Shown piece after piece: positions 9,426-22,038 of a DNA stretch of 64,000 nt. The stretch's first letter is position 1. Each line of letters opens with the position of its first letter. The DNA is taken from NCBI GenBank assembly GCA_020747065.1, contig JAGMVK010000018.1, positions 558,001 to 622,000 on the forward strand, written 5' to 3'. Source of the DNA: Cadophora sp. MPI-SDFR-AT-0126. Its lineage: Eukaryota; Ascomycota; Leotiomycetes; Helotiales; Ploettnerulaceae. Below the pieces are notes generated by a model. It was not told the DNA's origin. It saw only the letters and a program-made list of their open reading frames with translations, and searched no databases. The translations under genes were made by a program, and so were the position numbers.

Positions 9426-12230
9426 TGCGGCGGTGTTTGTTGTCAGCAGCCTAGACCAGAGTTCTTCTAAGTGCTGCGCGTATACCAGGAGTTCAAAAGC
9501 TGAGGGGGCAATCTCTGAATGTTTCTGCAGGAAAACAAAAAGAACAGAAGGAAGAGAAAATCATGACGGAGAAGAAAAGATAAGACAAGAGCCTCGGCCC
9601 TTTCCAATGCAGTTTCAGCTGCGCAATGGGATTTGTTCGCGTGCCCCTGTTCCTCTTCCGTCATCTACCAAGTTTCTGCCCCTGTCTAGCGGTGGCGCAG
9701 GTACTAAAGCGACCTTAGAGTGGTTTAGCGTTCAAAAATTTCAGCCACATCGGATCTTCGTACTTTCCGTTCCGATTCTCTTGTCCTTTCATGTTCTTTC
9801 TCTCTTGCTGATCATCAACAAACATCAACATCGAGTTTCATGAGAATAATGGCTGATGAGTAGCCCATCCTCCATATTTCCAATTTCAATTTGCAAAGGT
9901 TTTCCGATTGCAGTACGTCTGCTGGTTACACGACCTGATCGCCAGGCGCAAATTCCACGAGACGCTACTCAAGTGCTGATGGACTAGCAACTTCTGGTGC
10001 ATCTAGACCAAAGAAATTTCAACACCAGGCGAAAAGAACTTCAGAGTTGGAAGGACTATATCGATGTGGACTTGAAATTTTTGATTATGTTACTTCTTTG
10101 ATCTTTTTGACGGACCTTTATATCTGATGATGTGTTTACATACCCTACGACTTGACTCCATTTGCCATGAGTATGGACTTTCCATAGAATAGGGGAATTG
10201 CGAGATCGGGAAAGAGCCATCAGTGCAAGTGCTCACTCACCTGTCATGCCACATGTCGTATCTGTCTGAGCGTCGTATATGTCCAAGGTTGATTTTGTTG
10301 GTCTCCAGAGTCCGGCATTCAACTGAACTTTGGATTCAACACTGGAAGTTGAGCTTTGTTTGGAATGAGTCATATGGTTTACTTGTGTTGGTGCTTGACT
10401 TGACGATGGAGGAGACTGTGATTCGTCATTGGGGAAGAATCCGCGTTGCTGGATTGATGAAGAGGAGCAGATGCACAATATCGATACCCGTGAAAACAGA
10501 GTTTCCTTTTGACCAGCAAGTAAATTGCCTCCTCGTCTGGGTGAGACACTCGGAGTTCAGCTCCTGGACTTCGTCTGGAAAGCAGTCGCTCCTTTTCGAT
10601 TCCTTTGGTTCTCGTTCGTCACAAGCCGTTTCTGCATATCCGGTGACAGTTGGAGTGATCAATGCGATTGGGCAATTCACCACTTCACCATTTTCTCTTC
10701 CCAAAGTCATGTTCCAAGCGGAGAATTGAACCGGAACGTGAAAGTACCATCCTCTTATCTCGAGACTCGCATTATCGCAGAGCCAACATTTGACTTTTCA
10801 GAATTCTATTCAAGACCCTCCTTTTTTTGCGTTTGTAACGACAGCTGAAGTACAGCTCATACCAGCTAAGTCATAGGAGCCAAAAGTCTACATTATTCAC
10901 TAAAAGATGAATAGACTGTACGAGGTATACATCATGTACTGAAAAAGTGTGCACACCAATCCTTGAGTGCGTTGAGTGCAGAGATTTGATCCAGACTTCG
11001 TGCCTTATCACAAGTAGCTATGTATTCTCTTATCTTTTAAGTGTCACTCGAAGCTTCCCCACCCATGTCGCACGAAAGTACGCTCGGTGTAATTTTGATA
11101 GTCAAAGTTCAAACGAAGCATCCATAGACAAAAGTTCCGTCTTCCGAGGAGGCCCGACTTAATTCCGTGCTCTCTCACTGTCACAGCTCAACAAGTTGAT
11201 CACCAATCACAGACCTCGTCTGATCTTCATACTTCTCACTCCAGACAACACAAACTCTATCTCTGAAAATCGCAGGGTCTAGATTACAGGCGCCGGATTG
11301 TCTACGCGCATTGGCTGGATGGCTATTCTCACACGCGAATGGTCTGAGAGATGGGCTAGGCCGTGGCTAACTAGGAAACAACCACGTCTATTGGAAGCGC
11401 TGGAGAAATGGATTGCGCAACTGGCTCCAAGGTCTGAACATGAAGGGATTCTGCACTTTTTAGGTCTCCTCCATTCAGCTTGTGGGACATTCGGGACTGT
11501 GACAGCATATACTTTTCACGAAACAATATGGCATTATGCTCGAGGACTATAGAGTTCATAGCTTCTATCAAGGCGGACATACGTCTGTCTCGACGGTGGT
11601 ATGATTTCCAATGCTTAATCCGCAGGTGCACTGATGAGCTGTTGACCTTCCGTCCTGAAAGTTGAAAGCAAGTATTTTCTGTCATTCTTCATCGCGTTAT
11701 TGGGCTCTTTTTCATTTAGCTAGACCTATCCTTTCGTTCGTTTCGGTGGTTCCTTTTTTAGGTGCTCTTTTTTTTTACATGAAACAACCATCATCATTCG
11801 CCAATCGGCACACTAAAACCTACGCATGCCAATCACAGCACATCGCAAGATCTTAGGACCGCGAACACAAACGCAAATGCACGTGCATTCACATATGCTT
11901 TCCAGGTAAAGCATTATATGCGGAGTTCGTTATGCGCAACTGTCTCCCACATAGCTGTGCGTCATGTGTTTCGCGGGGTGTTTCCAGGAGCTAACTCAGC
12001 CTCCATCCATATCTACACAGAGCTCCTTTACCAAAGGAAGGGAGGTCTTGACTTTTCATCTCTTTACGGTCTCTTACCTATGACTACTCATCTGTTCGAG
12101 GGACGCAGGCACGTCCAGCTGTGACTTTGGACTATTTTTCCTGTTGATCAGGACTGTTCGCGTCGCTTCTTTATTGCTCTCAACCAATCATTTGATCAGA
12201 ATCCCGTTTAAGGTCCAATAAGATGGCAAA
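9426..12230. other. Gene-free stretch
   Basis: This holds the promoter of the lipase gene at 9425 and the upstream region of the membrane-protein gene at 12231. Open frames up to 168 codons (10223-10729) start at non-ATG codons, overlap others on the opposite strand and show no domain-like composition. I find no RNA gene or repeat. A T-rich tract occurs at about 11755-11776. A missing 5' exon of the gene at 12231 may lie in the last few hundred bases. Confidence 0.45.
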
Positions 12231-14231
12231 ATGGCGGCTGTACGCCGCAATGGATCTAAACGGAATATGAGCTGTTACTGGACAGCTGGCACCCAGAACG
12301 CAGATACTGTCGGTGAAGTTCTTGAGGGTTCGCAAGGTGTAATGTCTGTGGTTCTCGCTTGCAGCGATCGAGGACCACAAACAGAAACACAAACACCTAT
12401 TCCCGCATCCGTCAGATCCATACGTCCAACTCCACCCAATGCTTCCTCTGCAGGGTCTCCAAATAGTACCGGACGACCATCAATTCAGCCATTCGCAACG
12501 CCAACCTCCCTACCATCTCAAGCTTCAAGAACTTCGAAGCTAGCAACAGGCACTCCTTCACCTCCAGACCAAAATGCAAAGTCAAATGCTACTATTCTAC
12601 ACCTCTCTGTGGTGTCTACAGCAATTTCCCGGACGATACCTGAAATATCCATGACTTCTACTGCGCCGGGAGTGCTGATCTCGCTCCCGAATTTATCAGA
12701 ATCATCATACCTCGCCCTCAGCGCCTCGATACCTTTCGCCCCTCTTCTCGCCTCACAGATCTCTTCCGAACAGACACTCAAACATTCTCCCTCGTCCATC
12801 TCCGTCCCCCTCGGAATTTCTGCTGGTGACTCCAATTCCGAGCTCGACTCCTCTTCCTCCAAGGTTCCCAGCAACAAAGCCTCTTCACATGCAAGCCTCA
12901 TAATAGGTGGTGTAATTTGCGGCGTGATTCTCCTCGCTTTCCTATTGACTATTTACTTTTGTCGCCGCATGAGAAGGAAACAGCACCGCCGATCGATGGG
13001 CTACATGTCCACAGCTTCGATGTACAAGCCTTGGAAAAAGAGGGAAGTGGAGAGGAAGAATACGATTGCGAACCTGGAGGGATTGCTGGATCTTGACCGA
13101 GATAGGCATAAAGGAGAAGGGTTAGGTCGTGGCCAGGCAAAGCCGAAACGGGATCGTGCTGTGCATTTCCACTCGCAGGTGTCAGCTTTTGCATATGAAG
13201 GAAAGGGAGCTGCGGCTATATGGCGACCATTGACAATGCCAGACCCGACATTCGCACCATTGCGAGCGAATCGCTCGTCAAGTTTGTATTCGGGGAGTCT
13301 AATGGATGGATTTGACTTCTTCCCAGAAACTCCTCAGAGGATCAGAGCGAGGTCAGCTCTACTTCCTTCCACGAAGTTTGGGTTGCAAGATGGCAAAGAT
13401 GCCACCCAAGACCCCTTCTTGACCCCGTCCGAGATCTTGCGAAACAAGCACAGGGACGGCAATGGGCAACTGAAGTCTACAGCCAAAACCTCGCCACCCC
13501 GCTCAGATATCTACATCGCCCGCCCCTATTCCATTTTTGACATTGCAGATGACGAACTGAAAAGCAGCGAGAGAGACAGCGCCATATCCGGGCTCTCAAA
13601 ATTCGAAGACATGCATCCTCTTTCCCCTTCAGCCCTAACACAGTCTTCCCGATCCCGATACCAACCAGGGTCAAGATCAATATCAAGATCAAGACCAGGG
13701 CCAATGTCCCGCTCTAGGGCATCAACGCCAGCGCTCAGCCCTTCCCGCTCTGAAACCCCTCCTCCTTCTCCCTCGCAATTCAGCGGCGTATCGAGTAACT
13801 CCTCATCGACTCCCACGAAAGTGGAGAGAGCGCTGGCTACGGTTAGGGACTTGGATAAAGATGTTACTTTGAGTCTGGATGTGGAGCAGGAGTATGGGTA
13901 TCGTCTGAGGGAACTTGGTGCCCGCAGAGCGGATTTCAACACTCAAGTCGGAGAGAGAAAGGTCAATGTGGTAGGCAGTAAGCTCAGAAATGAAGCCGTG
14001 ATGATCGTTAGTGAGAGGGACCTGGGCAATGGTAATCAAAGTGATGATCCAGATGTGGGTGGAGGAAGAGGTGGATTGGAGGAATGGGAGGAGAGAGAGA
14101 TGGAGAGGAGGAGGCAAGAGCGGGAGCAACCCAAGGTGAGGGTGTATACGGGGCGGATTAAGCCGGGCATGGGAGTGCAGAAAAGGGGTGGTGGAGCGAT
14201 TGGTGTTCAGAGAAGTCACAGAAGTGGGTAG
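12231..14231 (+). CDS. Ser/Pro-rich single-pass membrane protein, unknown
   Basis: Continuous frame of 666 aa. The N-terminal 220 residues are rich in Ser, Thr and Pro, as in O-mannosylated cell-surface stalks. A hydrophobic segment LIIGGVICGVILLAFLLTIY lies at about 223-242, followed by a strongly basic stop-transfer stretch CRRMRRKQHRRS. The cytoplasmic tail (about 245-666) has acidic and basic patches and an SRSRPGPMSRSRASTP low-complexity block. This layout (extracellular Ser/Thr stalk, one membrane helix, long disordered tail) is common in fungal wall-sensing or wall-anchored proteins, but I recognise no named family. No signal peptide is visible: the frame opens with MAAVRRNGSK, so the true start may be an upstream exon. 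An overlapping ATG at 12222 reads a short different frame. Confidence 0.7.
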   Translation: MAAVRRNGSKRNMSCYWTAGTQNADTVGEVLEGSQGVMSVVLACSDRGPQTETQTPIPASVRSIRPTPPNASSAGSPNSTGRPSIQPFATPTSLPSQASRTSKLATGTPSPPDQNAKSNATILHLSVVSTAISRTIPEISMTSTAPGVLISLPNLSESSYLALSASIPFAPLLASQISSEQTLKHSPSSISVPLGISAGDSNSELDSSSSKVPSNKASSHASLIIGGVICGVILLAFLLTIYFCRRMRRKQHRRSMGYMSTASMYKPWKKREVERKNTIANLEGLLDLDRDRHKGEGLGRGQAKPKRDRAVHFHSQVSAFAYEGKGAAAIWRPLTMPDPTFAPLRANRSSSLYSGSLMDGFDFFPETPQRIRARSALLPSTKFGLQDGKDATQDPFLTPSEILRNKHRDGNGQLKSTAKTSPPRSDIYIARPYSIFDIADDELKSSERDSAISGLSKFEDMHPLSPSALTQSSRSRYQPGSRSISRSRPGPMSRSRASTPALSPSRSETPPPSPSQFSGVSSNSSSTPTKVERALATVRDLDKDVTLSLDVEQEYGYRLRELGARRADFNTQVGERKVNVVGSKLRNEAVMIVSERDLGNGNQSDDPDVGGGRGGLEEWEEREMERRRQEREQPKVRVYTGRIKPGMGVQKRGGGAIGVQRSHRSG

Positions 14232-17200
14232 CCAGAAGGCGGGCAGAGGAGGTGGACGGGGTGGGCTGGTTCAAGCCAGCTCGGGTAGGCTTGGGGAGAT
14301 TATAGGACGCAGCACGAATCTTTCAAGAGAAAATGACGTTCCAGAAGGGAGGGAAAGGGGTTTTGGGGGCATGGACGGCAATGAGTTATGAAAAAGGGAT
14401 TGAGGCGGGAGGGCAAAAGGCGTCTTTTGTGTGGATTTGAATACCCGTTTTCAGCTGAGCACGGGAGGAGCGAGGCTGGATCTTCGCTGTGTACCATGTT
14501 GTGTCGTTGTGATTTTCTTCTATTGTACATATATATTCTTAATGATGGCTAATGATACCTTTAATTCAACTTGCTGCTCACGTCTGTGATCACTGCAGCC
14601 GGAAAAATGTCCTTTTTATGCGACAAATTTGAGACTGAAGAACCAAGTATACATTGGAGAAACCTATTCGGTCCAATCATTTGATACATCCAGCTCATGG
14701 CTGATTTAAAAATACGATGCTGCGAGGAAACGATCTACGCAAGACAATTGCGGTGTTTTGTAAAATCTATAGATCACAAACAAGGGTTCTTTACAGAAAT
14801 TGAGCCTTATCTTTGTCCCGAGTGATCTCAACAGGTCATTGTTCCATCTTGGAAATTCGATGTCATTACGATATGTGCTGTCGTTCTCCTTTCCTCAAGC
14901 TACACTTGTGTTCATTTCCAGAATCTCAAGAAATGAAGATCATTCATGCGCCAGCTAGACACACCTCTTCCCTACTTATCTTCATGAATCTCGCGTGGTA
15001 TTGCAAGGGACGACCTTGATATCTTAAGCGAGAGCGGGGTACTGTAAACAAATATGATTGTCAAGGAACAACATGAGTTGAATCCCTGGATCTCAAGGAA
15101 TTGAGTTTCTTTACAGTAGATCTATGAAATAAGTACCCAAGCTTTGGCTAGCGTGGTAAATTGATGGTCTCCTCGCGTTACGAGACATGAATTTTGTTGA
15201 AACGCTGCCACTATAAAGTCAAAAAACATCAGAACGCAGAATTTCCGTATAATGCTGTCACGAAAGCGAACTTGTTGGAGCTAGGATTTAATGGACAGAG
15301 AGATTCAGTTAATTGAGTTCAGCGCACGACCTTCCCATGCGTATGAGGCTTCAACAGAGAATATGACTTCAACTTCGGAAGCCATCACTCGCCTGAACAT
15401 GAGCTTCACTATCGGACCCGCTTTTGCTATTAACGATTTAGCTGGCGTCGTTTGAATTTGGTTGATGGGGGAACATGTCGAGTAGATAGTTGAATAAAAC
15501 TGCTTGAAGCGGAGGGCCACTTTTTGTGACGCCCTCATCAGGGTCTGGCTGTCTCGTGCTGCGTTACCCGCATGTCGGAATCCTGGACGGGCCTGAAGGT
15601 CGCCTTTGAAAAGACTTTGCCATCTTCTCATCCTATTATCTGCCCTCTTCTGCGTCCTCCCGCAAGTTGTTCGAATTTCCAGGACGTCAGGGGTATCGAA
15701 TTCCTTTGAAGTGTTCTGGTGTCTACTGCTCCCTGAAAATTCCTCTTCCCAGGACAAGCCAATCCAGTCGGATCCCTTCCTATTTGTTGAAAGTCTCAAT
15801 ACCAGGTACTAAAGACATGATGGAGAACCCCGATTCATAACACCTGCACGGTGATACTGTGTCTTATTTCTGTCGTTTGGGTATCGAGATAGCCACATTC
15901 GAAATTCCGAAAATTGAATGCTGAGCATGTCCCAACTTGTGTATCCCGACGCCAGGTGAATATCCCGTGAAGTTTATATTTTGTAAATATAAGGGAATAA
16001 TGACTATCAAATATGATGTACGGCCGTCAATGTTAAGTCGCTGCGGAGCTCTACATCATTCTTTCGGACTATCTCCTGGGGTAGTCCGGACGCAGCACAT
16101 TCCGTAAATCATCATTCAAGATAACTTAGGGCTTATGGCTCCAAGGCTAACCTTAAAGAAGAATCGTCAGATCTTGGCTCCAGTGCTGATATGTTGTATT
16201 GCCGTTGTGCTACTCTGGGCTTCTGCAGCTAGGCCATGAGGCGTCGTGATGCTTCAGCTTCGATGCGATGCATTGGTAGAAATACTTCTCATGCTGTAAG
16301 CTGAGTTATGTCATGGTAATTGACGGGTTTTGAAATAGGTAATTGGGCGTGATGATCTTTGGGATTTTGCTGACTTCCAGCCAGCCACAAAATCGGAAGC
16401 GAAGGATTTGAAAACTCTGACTGCCTGATATTCTGATGAAGAACATCAACTTCCTCGAGATTCTTTTTTTGAACATGCTCGCGACTTGGAATCATCTTGT
16501 CGTGTCCACGGGGTCTGTCCAGCATCTCTTGGTCATCAACAAGTCGGCGTTTCTGAGAATTGTCGGATATCGAATGTGCCTGGACAACATCTGATTCGAC
16601 CTCCATGTTTGGAGCGAGCGTCCAATTCAAGGGATGGAAGCGGAACTTGAAGGCTCTTTTGACATTGTTTTTGATAGGCTGTAACCCACAGCCTCAAGCA
16701 TCGTTGACAGAACTGAAGTGATGGACGGCATTCTGGACTGGTAATCGTCAAATCGTGGCCTAGTTTCATTCAAGTTAGCATCAGGCGCTCAAGATGGAAA
16801 TGGTAGAAACGGGACCGAGATATCCGAAACGACTGTCCAGCAAGATTCCTACTGCCAAAATCTACCGATACCGGGCATGGCGCATGGCTGCTGGTCCTGT
16901 CATCCCGCGCAGTGGTGTTTTTCGGTCCGGCACTTCAAGAGTATGCAAGCCACAGTGATATTGCCAGGATGACAGTATAAGAACGGTACAAAAAGGTACT
17001 CCAAGATACTTCTGGTGCTATTTCGTATTAGCAGCCGGGTTTTCGAATGGATCCGGTGCTACTTTTCTCAACGCGCTGCTACTATCAATTCTAGCTCCAG
17101 CAGTGGCTGTACGTCACTTCTATAGACTCCCTGCTATCCTACACAACGTCAATAGCGAACTATCTCTCCGACAAGGGTTAAGCTATAGACGGGATACTAT

Positions 17201-17683
17201 CTTGGAAGAAGAAATTGGGTCGTTCGGACAGAGAAATATGAGTGCTTTCTCCTTTCGGAAGCGAAGAGGAGTTCAGGGAAGATATGTTACCGTAAGTTTG
17301 AGCAATTAGATAAGGGATCATTTGAGTTGAAGAGATAACAATTGACAAAGCCAATAGCATCTCCATATCTATATCCTTATCAGGAAGCACGTACAATACG
17401 AAGATAACGACGTTCCATTCCCCTTGCTGGGGCTAGTGTCCTCTCGCTTAGGGCTAGCTCCTTCCCCACCTCATATCTCGTCAACTTCAACTTCTTCCCC
17501 TCAACGACTTCACCTCATTCATCAACAGAATCATCAGTGGCCATGGATTCATGGGAGTTCCATTCATAAATTACGGCTATTACATAACAGCTATTATTGA
17601 GGTTGCACATACTAACGTGCGGTGCGACAACATCATCAGCATCGAGGCCCAACAAACGCACAGATTACAATACCCCGCGCCCG
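14232..17683. other. Gene-free stretch
   Basis: About 3.4 kb between two gene 3' ends, with no supportable gene. The longest frame (15305-15799, minus) starts at TTG and looks random. Just after the membrane-protein gene there is a short perfect hairpin, GCTGG-TTCAAG-CCAGC (about 14266-14281), which may sit in its 3' untranslated region. I see no other structure. Confidence 0.45.
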
Positions 17684-18991
17684 TCACGCCAGCACCGACT
17701 CCTCCTTTTGATGATCCAGAAAATTCATGATGTCTCTACAGCACGTCTCCAGCGACTTCTGTGTTTTCCACTTGAGTTCGACCTCCGCTCTTCGCGGCAT
17801 TGCAACACACGATCCCACATCACCCTCTCGGCGCGGTACCTTGCGCAGCGGGATCTTTGTTGATGAGACTGCTTCCAGAGCACTGACAACTTCGTACACC
17901 GATGAGCCCGTCCCGCTGCCTAGATTGTAGGTTCGGAAACCCTTGGGCACACGGCCAGCCGATGCCGAAGAGAGCGCTGCGACGTGACCGCAAGCCAGAT
18001 CAGTCACGTGTATGAAGTCTCGAACAGCCGTCCCGTCCGGGGTAGGATAGTCTGTGCCGAAGACGTTGAGCTCTGGAGAGGCTCCGGTCATGACCCTCAC
18101 CACTACGGGCATGAGATTTGTCGGAATACCCTTTGGATCCTCGCCGAGGAGCCCAGATTCGTCACAGCCAACAGGGTTGAAGTAACGCAGGGCGAGGATG
18201 GTCCACTCCGAGTCTGCTTGAGCAAGATCTGAAAGGATGGCTTCGCACATCCATTTTGAACGTCCGTATGGGTTGGTGAGACCAGAGCAGCCGCCCTCAG
18301 TCGTCTTTGTCGCGCCATCATGATCGATGAAGGTCTCGGTCTGATGTGTACAATACTCTTCACGAAGAGGTACTCCCGAATTCGCGACGGTACCATATAC
18401 TGTTGCTGAAGAGGAGAATATAAAGGTTTTGATGTTGAAGTCGCTCAGCACAGAACAGAACTCTATCATGCCCGCGACATTATTGGCATAGTATTTGAGA
18501 GGGCTCGAAATGCTTTCCGAAACCGATTTGTATGCAGCGAAATGGATCACACCCTTGATGGACGACTGCATGGGCGATCCTTCAGTGTCACCGTCGTGCA
18601 GACTTGACGGTCTGACATATGAACTTAGGATCTCTCTGACGGCTGCATCGTCCCGGTAGTCTGCTTCGCACAACCGCATCAAGGGCGTTGGTTGGCATCG
18701 TTCGTCGTGGTACTTGGTTGCAAGGGATGATATCCGTTCGTACACATTTCGAAAAGAATTACTGAGATTATCGATGATCAAGATATTGTGTCCTGCCTTC
18801 AACAATTCCAGGCAGGTATGACTTCCAATATACCCAAGGCCTCCAACGACAAGGATATATTCCGGATCGTGGTGCCAAACTCCACTGAAACTCCCATCGA
18901 AAAGCGTTGATCGATTGGTCTGTGGAGTATCTACTTCTGAGATCGAGCTGCGAAGTGACCGACTGGGACTGTTGAACTCTGAGTTTGACAT
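17684..18991 (-). CDS. uge3: UDP-glucose 4-epimerase (Uge3-like)
   Basis: Single-exon gene of 435 aa from an ATG at 18991. The extended-SDR Rossmann motif GGLGYIGSHT lies at 50-59, preceded by an N-terminal extension of about 44 residues, longer than in housekeeping Gal10/GalE epimerases. Catalytic features are SSSATVYG (about 193-200) and the Tyr/Lys pair in NPYGRSK (Tyr242, Lys246). HFAAYKSV (150-157) and ALRYFNPVG are further family signatures. The enzyme interconverts UDP-Glc and UDP-Gal, and Uge3-type enzymes also UDP-GlcNAc and UDP-GalNAc, in the cytosol. Its neighbours are a CE18-type deacetylase and a giant GT4 protein, as in the A. fumigatus galactosaminogalactan cluster, which favours Uge3 over the general epimerase Uge5. 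The epimerase call is certain; the paralogue assignment rests on context and the N-terminal extension. Confidence 0.93.
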   Translation of the reverse strand: MSNSEFNSPSRSLRSSISEVDTPQTNRSTLFDGSFSGVWHHDPEYILVVGGLGYIGSHTCLELLKAGHNILIIDNLSNSFRNVYERISSLATKYHDERCQPTPLMRLCEADYRDDAAVREILSSYVRPSSLHDGDTEGSPMQSSIKGVIHFAAYKSVSESISSPLKYYANNVAGMIEFCSVLSDFNIKTFIFSSSATVYGTVANSGVPLREEYCTHQTETFIDHDGATKTTEGGCSGLTNPYGRSKWMCEAILSDLAQADSEWTILALRYFNPVGCDESGLLGEDPKGIPTNLMPVVVRVMTGASPELNVFGTDYPTPDGTAVRDFIHVTDLACGHVAALSSASAGRVPKGFRTYNLGSGTGSSVYEVVSALEAVSSTKIPLRKVPRREGDVGSCVAMPRRAEVELKWKTQKSLETCCRDIMNFLDHQKEESVLA

Positions 18992-21990
18992 GTCGAATTA
19001 ATCTGCGTATCTGGTAAAGCGAGTGGCTGATATTCAGTGAGTTTTGTTCTTTGATTTTTCTGTTCTTGAAGCAGGGGAGGTGGTCTTTACATACATGTGA
19101 TTGGATTAGGGACGAAGATCGTTTGTTCTGGCTTGTGCAAGGCACCTGAGGCTCGGCCAGCCTTCTAACTGAAGCATTAGAGAGTCCGTTCATTCAAGCG
19201 GAAAGGCCAGAGAGGTCTGTCCGGGCACTCACTGCAAAGTCTTGTTAATGTCCCACAATTCTAAGAGGGGTGTTCGTGCTTTCAAGCGCAATTCATGTCG
19301 TCTACAGGCTTGGCCTTTCTTACTTGCGTTGCGATCAGATTCTATGAGGCGCCTCGACTACTGCATTCTTCAGGCTGGTTACGGGATAAGCTCGTCTACG
19401 GAAACGGAATAAATTCCTACTACGTCTCCTGGGGCCGAAAGACGCGGGCTGATCGCAGTTCGATGAATGTTGTTGCTTGCGAATTGCAATTCTTGCTTTG
19501 AGTCCTCATGTCGGTGGCCGTAGCACAAGGTAGTGGTTATTGTGGTACCACCCTAGCATCCATTGTTCCTGGGAAGTGGGAAATAGTTGAAGTCTCCACT
19601 ATTTTGCCCCTCTGGATCCCCAGGCCGGAGTGACGGGGATCCCTAGTCTTCTGCGAAAGTTACCGGTTCAAGTCTGTTCTTCATGCTTCAGCTAGAATTC
19701 ATTAAGTGATGCAAGGGCTGTCCCTCAAGTTCAAAACTCATGACAGCGGCTGATGATGGCAATACCACTGGGCTTGAGCTGAACTTTTCGACTCTCTTGT
19801 GCAATTCGGTTCGAATGGCTGACTGCCAACGCAGAATTGGATAAACTAGTAGCTTCGAGCCACAAACCCATGAGCAGGGCTTGGAAATGATCTGTTGCCT
19901 GTAGGTAACTAGGGATAGTGAGAGAGTGAGTTTTCCCGCTTTCAGCCCCTTTTAGGCAATATCAAATTGGAATGTCGCTTGGCGTAAAGCAGCAATGGTT
20001 TTCTCGCTCCTTAAAGCAGCGGGCAGTCGCTTAGCTCAATGCACGACCCTCTTCATCATGGCTATGCAACTTGATGCAAGATCAGATAATCACCATCCCC
20101 ATTCCAGTTTTCGTTGCTCTTGGCAGTGCGAAATTTTTCATGTTCCATTGTCTTTGGCCTTTTGCGTGATCGCAGGTCACCATGCGTCTTGTGTCTTCAC
20201 TTTCTCGTTTTCTCGTCAGCTGAGTCTGTGGCTTCATCAAACGCAGGTGTTTAGCCTAGCCGTGCGAGAGCAGACTTAGAGACTTGGGCGTTGTCTTGGA
20301 TCCTTGGTGCTTCTGAAAATGTTTCTTTGTCCCGCCCTCCTGGCAGAGCTTGATGAAGAACAAGGCCAGCCGATTGAGTTCCAAGCTACATATTGCCAGG
20401 ATTCTATTTTCGGCCCGCTTTTCAAAATGGATGGCAGAGCCGCACGTATAAGATGCTTTGCACTTTTTAAATTCATTTGCCTTTTCGTCTAGAGGGTAGC
20501 TGCTTGCACTTTGAAGTCTAAGTATGGACTCGGTAGTGAATAAGCGAGTGTTATTGGTGCAACTGAGAAGCTGGAAGTTTTTCCGATGGGATAAAATTAT
20601 TGTTCGAGAATTTCGAACGGCACAAAACAGGTATATGCAGCTAGGAAAGAGCTCACCAAGGCATGGACGGCAACGAGATCGCTGATTGTATCATGATGCT
20701 GACCTATGCCCGTTGAAAGACGGCGGCACACTGACACCGCAGCCGTCGTGTAAGACAGTGAGATGTTTGTTTTCTTCATTGGCTGTGAAATCAGATGGAG
20801 AACTTGCGAAGTTGCATGTTGTAACGCCTGACAGCAAATGTTTTGACAGCGGAGACGAAAACCCATCGAATGATATCGTAAGACTCGATAACCTAGACCT
20901 TACCCCTGCCATGCTTCTGGACTGTCACAGAGCTCAGTCTACTCTGTAGCATAGTGGCTCTGTTCCTGCCTAGCATGATTTGCTCTCGCGCACCGCCAAG
21001 AGTCGCCCCGCACATCCGATCCGGCGAGTGAAAGATGCATGCTTTATTTAGAGTCTGAAGATTTCAAGGGTCAAGGGGATAAAAAATGTCTGGCCACTGA
21101 AAAGAAGAGGTCCTTCGGCAAATTGTCCAATGGGATCAGCTAGATCAGGTTTACAGCGATCGCTGCGTTAGTGAGGCTCGTATTGACAATGCGAGTCAGA
21201 TGCGGGTAGGGCTTGGCGAAATGGCATGTCTTGGTTGGGTTTCTTTGGTGGCGCTGTGGGGTTGCAGGGGACGGCTGTTGGGATCAAGGAATCGGGGAAA
21301 AAAGAGTTTCGACTTTCGCCGTTTCATCTGTTTGGTTGGGTGAAACGATGAGGGGACGGATGCATGTTTTGCTATTTTTATGGGGAGGGCGAAGGTGTGA
21401 GGAGAGACTATGTTCTGCTTTTGCCGGTAGAGTGATCAACACGATGCTTGGATCTGGATTTTCGCTGTTGGATATCCACTTTTGGGGATTTTCTAGAGCT
21501 TGAGAATGCACTGGAATTCGGGATGGGCATGGACATGGGGTGATGATCTTGGAACTGACGATTGACTTCTGAAGATCTATCGAGATCGCTAGGCAATCGA
21601 GATCTCGATGATGTCGAAGGACTCCGTCTTTGCAGATGCAAATATGGATACGAGCTGCTTTCAAGGACAGGGCACTGGTCTCCATCTCGGGAGGCACTTC
21701 GGCATTTTCGGCTCATTTCTGATGCTATCGCTTGAACGGAGCAATAATATGAGGTATGTTGTCTTCGTATTACTTATAGCACCTTGTTTCTTTTTCTCAT
21801 ATCGCGATATTGCAGTCTACTAAGCATGCAAAATTAGCTCATCTCACCTTCGTGGCTTTCCCTCGTTCGCTCGTGCCTGTCTTGTCTGGTGAGTCTTCGC
21901 AACGGTTCGCCTGCCTCTCTGCAAGGGCGACTCGATTTTCAGCTCGGATTGTCAGGGCAAGAGTCCACGGCTTCAGCCCTCGACGCCATC

Positions 21991-22038
21991 GCGTGATGCG
22001 CTGGCACTATCGCATCACGCCTTCCCCACGTGATGCGC
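21991..22038. repeat. Perfect 10-bp inverted repeat with third copy
   Basis: GCGTGATGCG at 21991-22000 is followed after a 10-nt spacer by its exact reverse complement CGCATCACGC at 22011-22020. The core CGTGATGCGC then recurs in direct orientation at 22029-22038, overlapping a CACGTG E-box at 22027-22032. Three related half-sites within 48 nt, in non-coding DNA between uge3 and agd3, look like a composite protein-binding site or a short hairpin in a transcript. Arms and spacing are read directly from the sequence; the function is inference. Confidence 0.6.

Noticed and set aside
10223..10729. 168-codon plus-strand frame
   Set aside because: Non-ATG start, competing frames on the other strand and no protein-like pattern.
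14266..14281. Hairpin GCTGG-TTCAAG-CCAGC as a possible tRNA arm or terminator
   Set aside because: No tRNA cloverleaf surrounds it; it is a short isolated hairpin downstream of a gene and too small to name.
15305..15799. 164-codon minus-strand frame
   Set aside because: It starts at TTG, has no recognisable motif and no plausible exon partner.
19621..19700. Second GGTTCAAG T-loop-like sequence
   Set aside because: Neighbouring bases do not form a stem and no tRNA body is present.
20686..20949. Protein-like 87-codon frame in the uge3-agd3 interval, considered as a relic of ega3 or sph3
   Set aside because: Contains no recognisable GH114 or GH135 motif, and an opposite-strand frame overlaps it.
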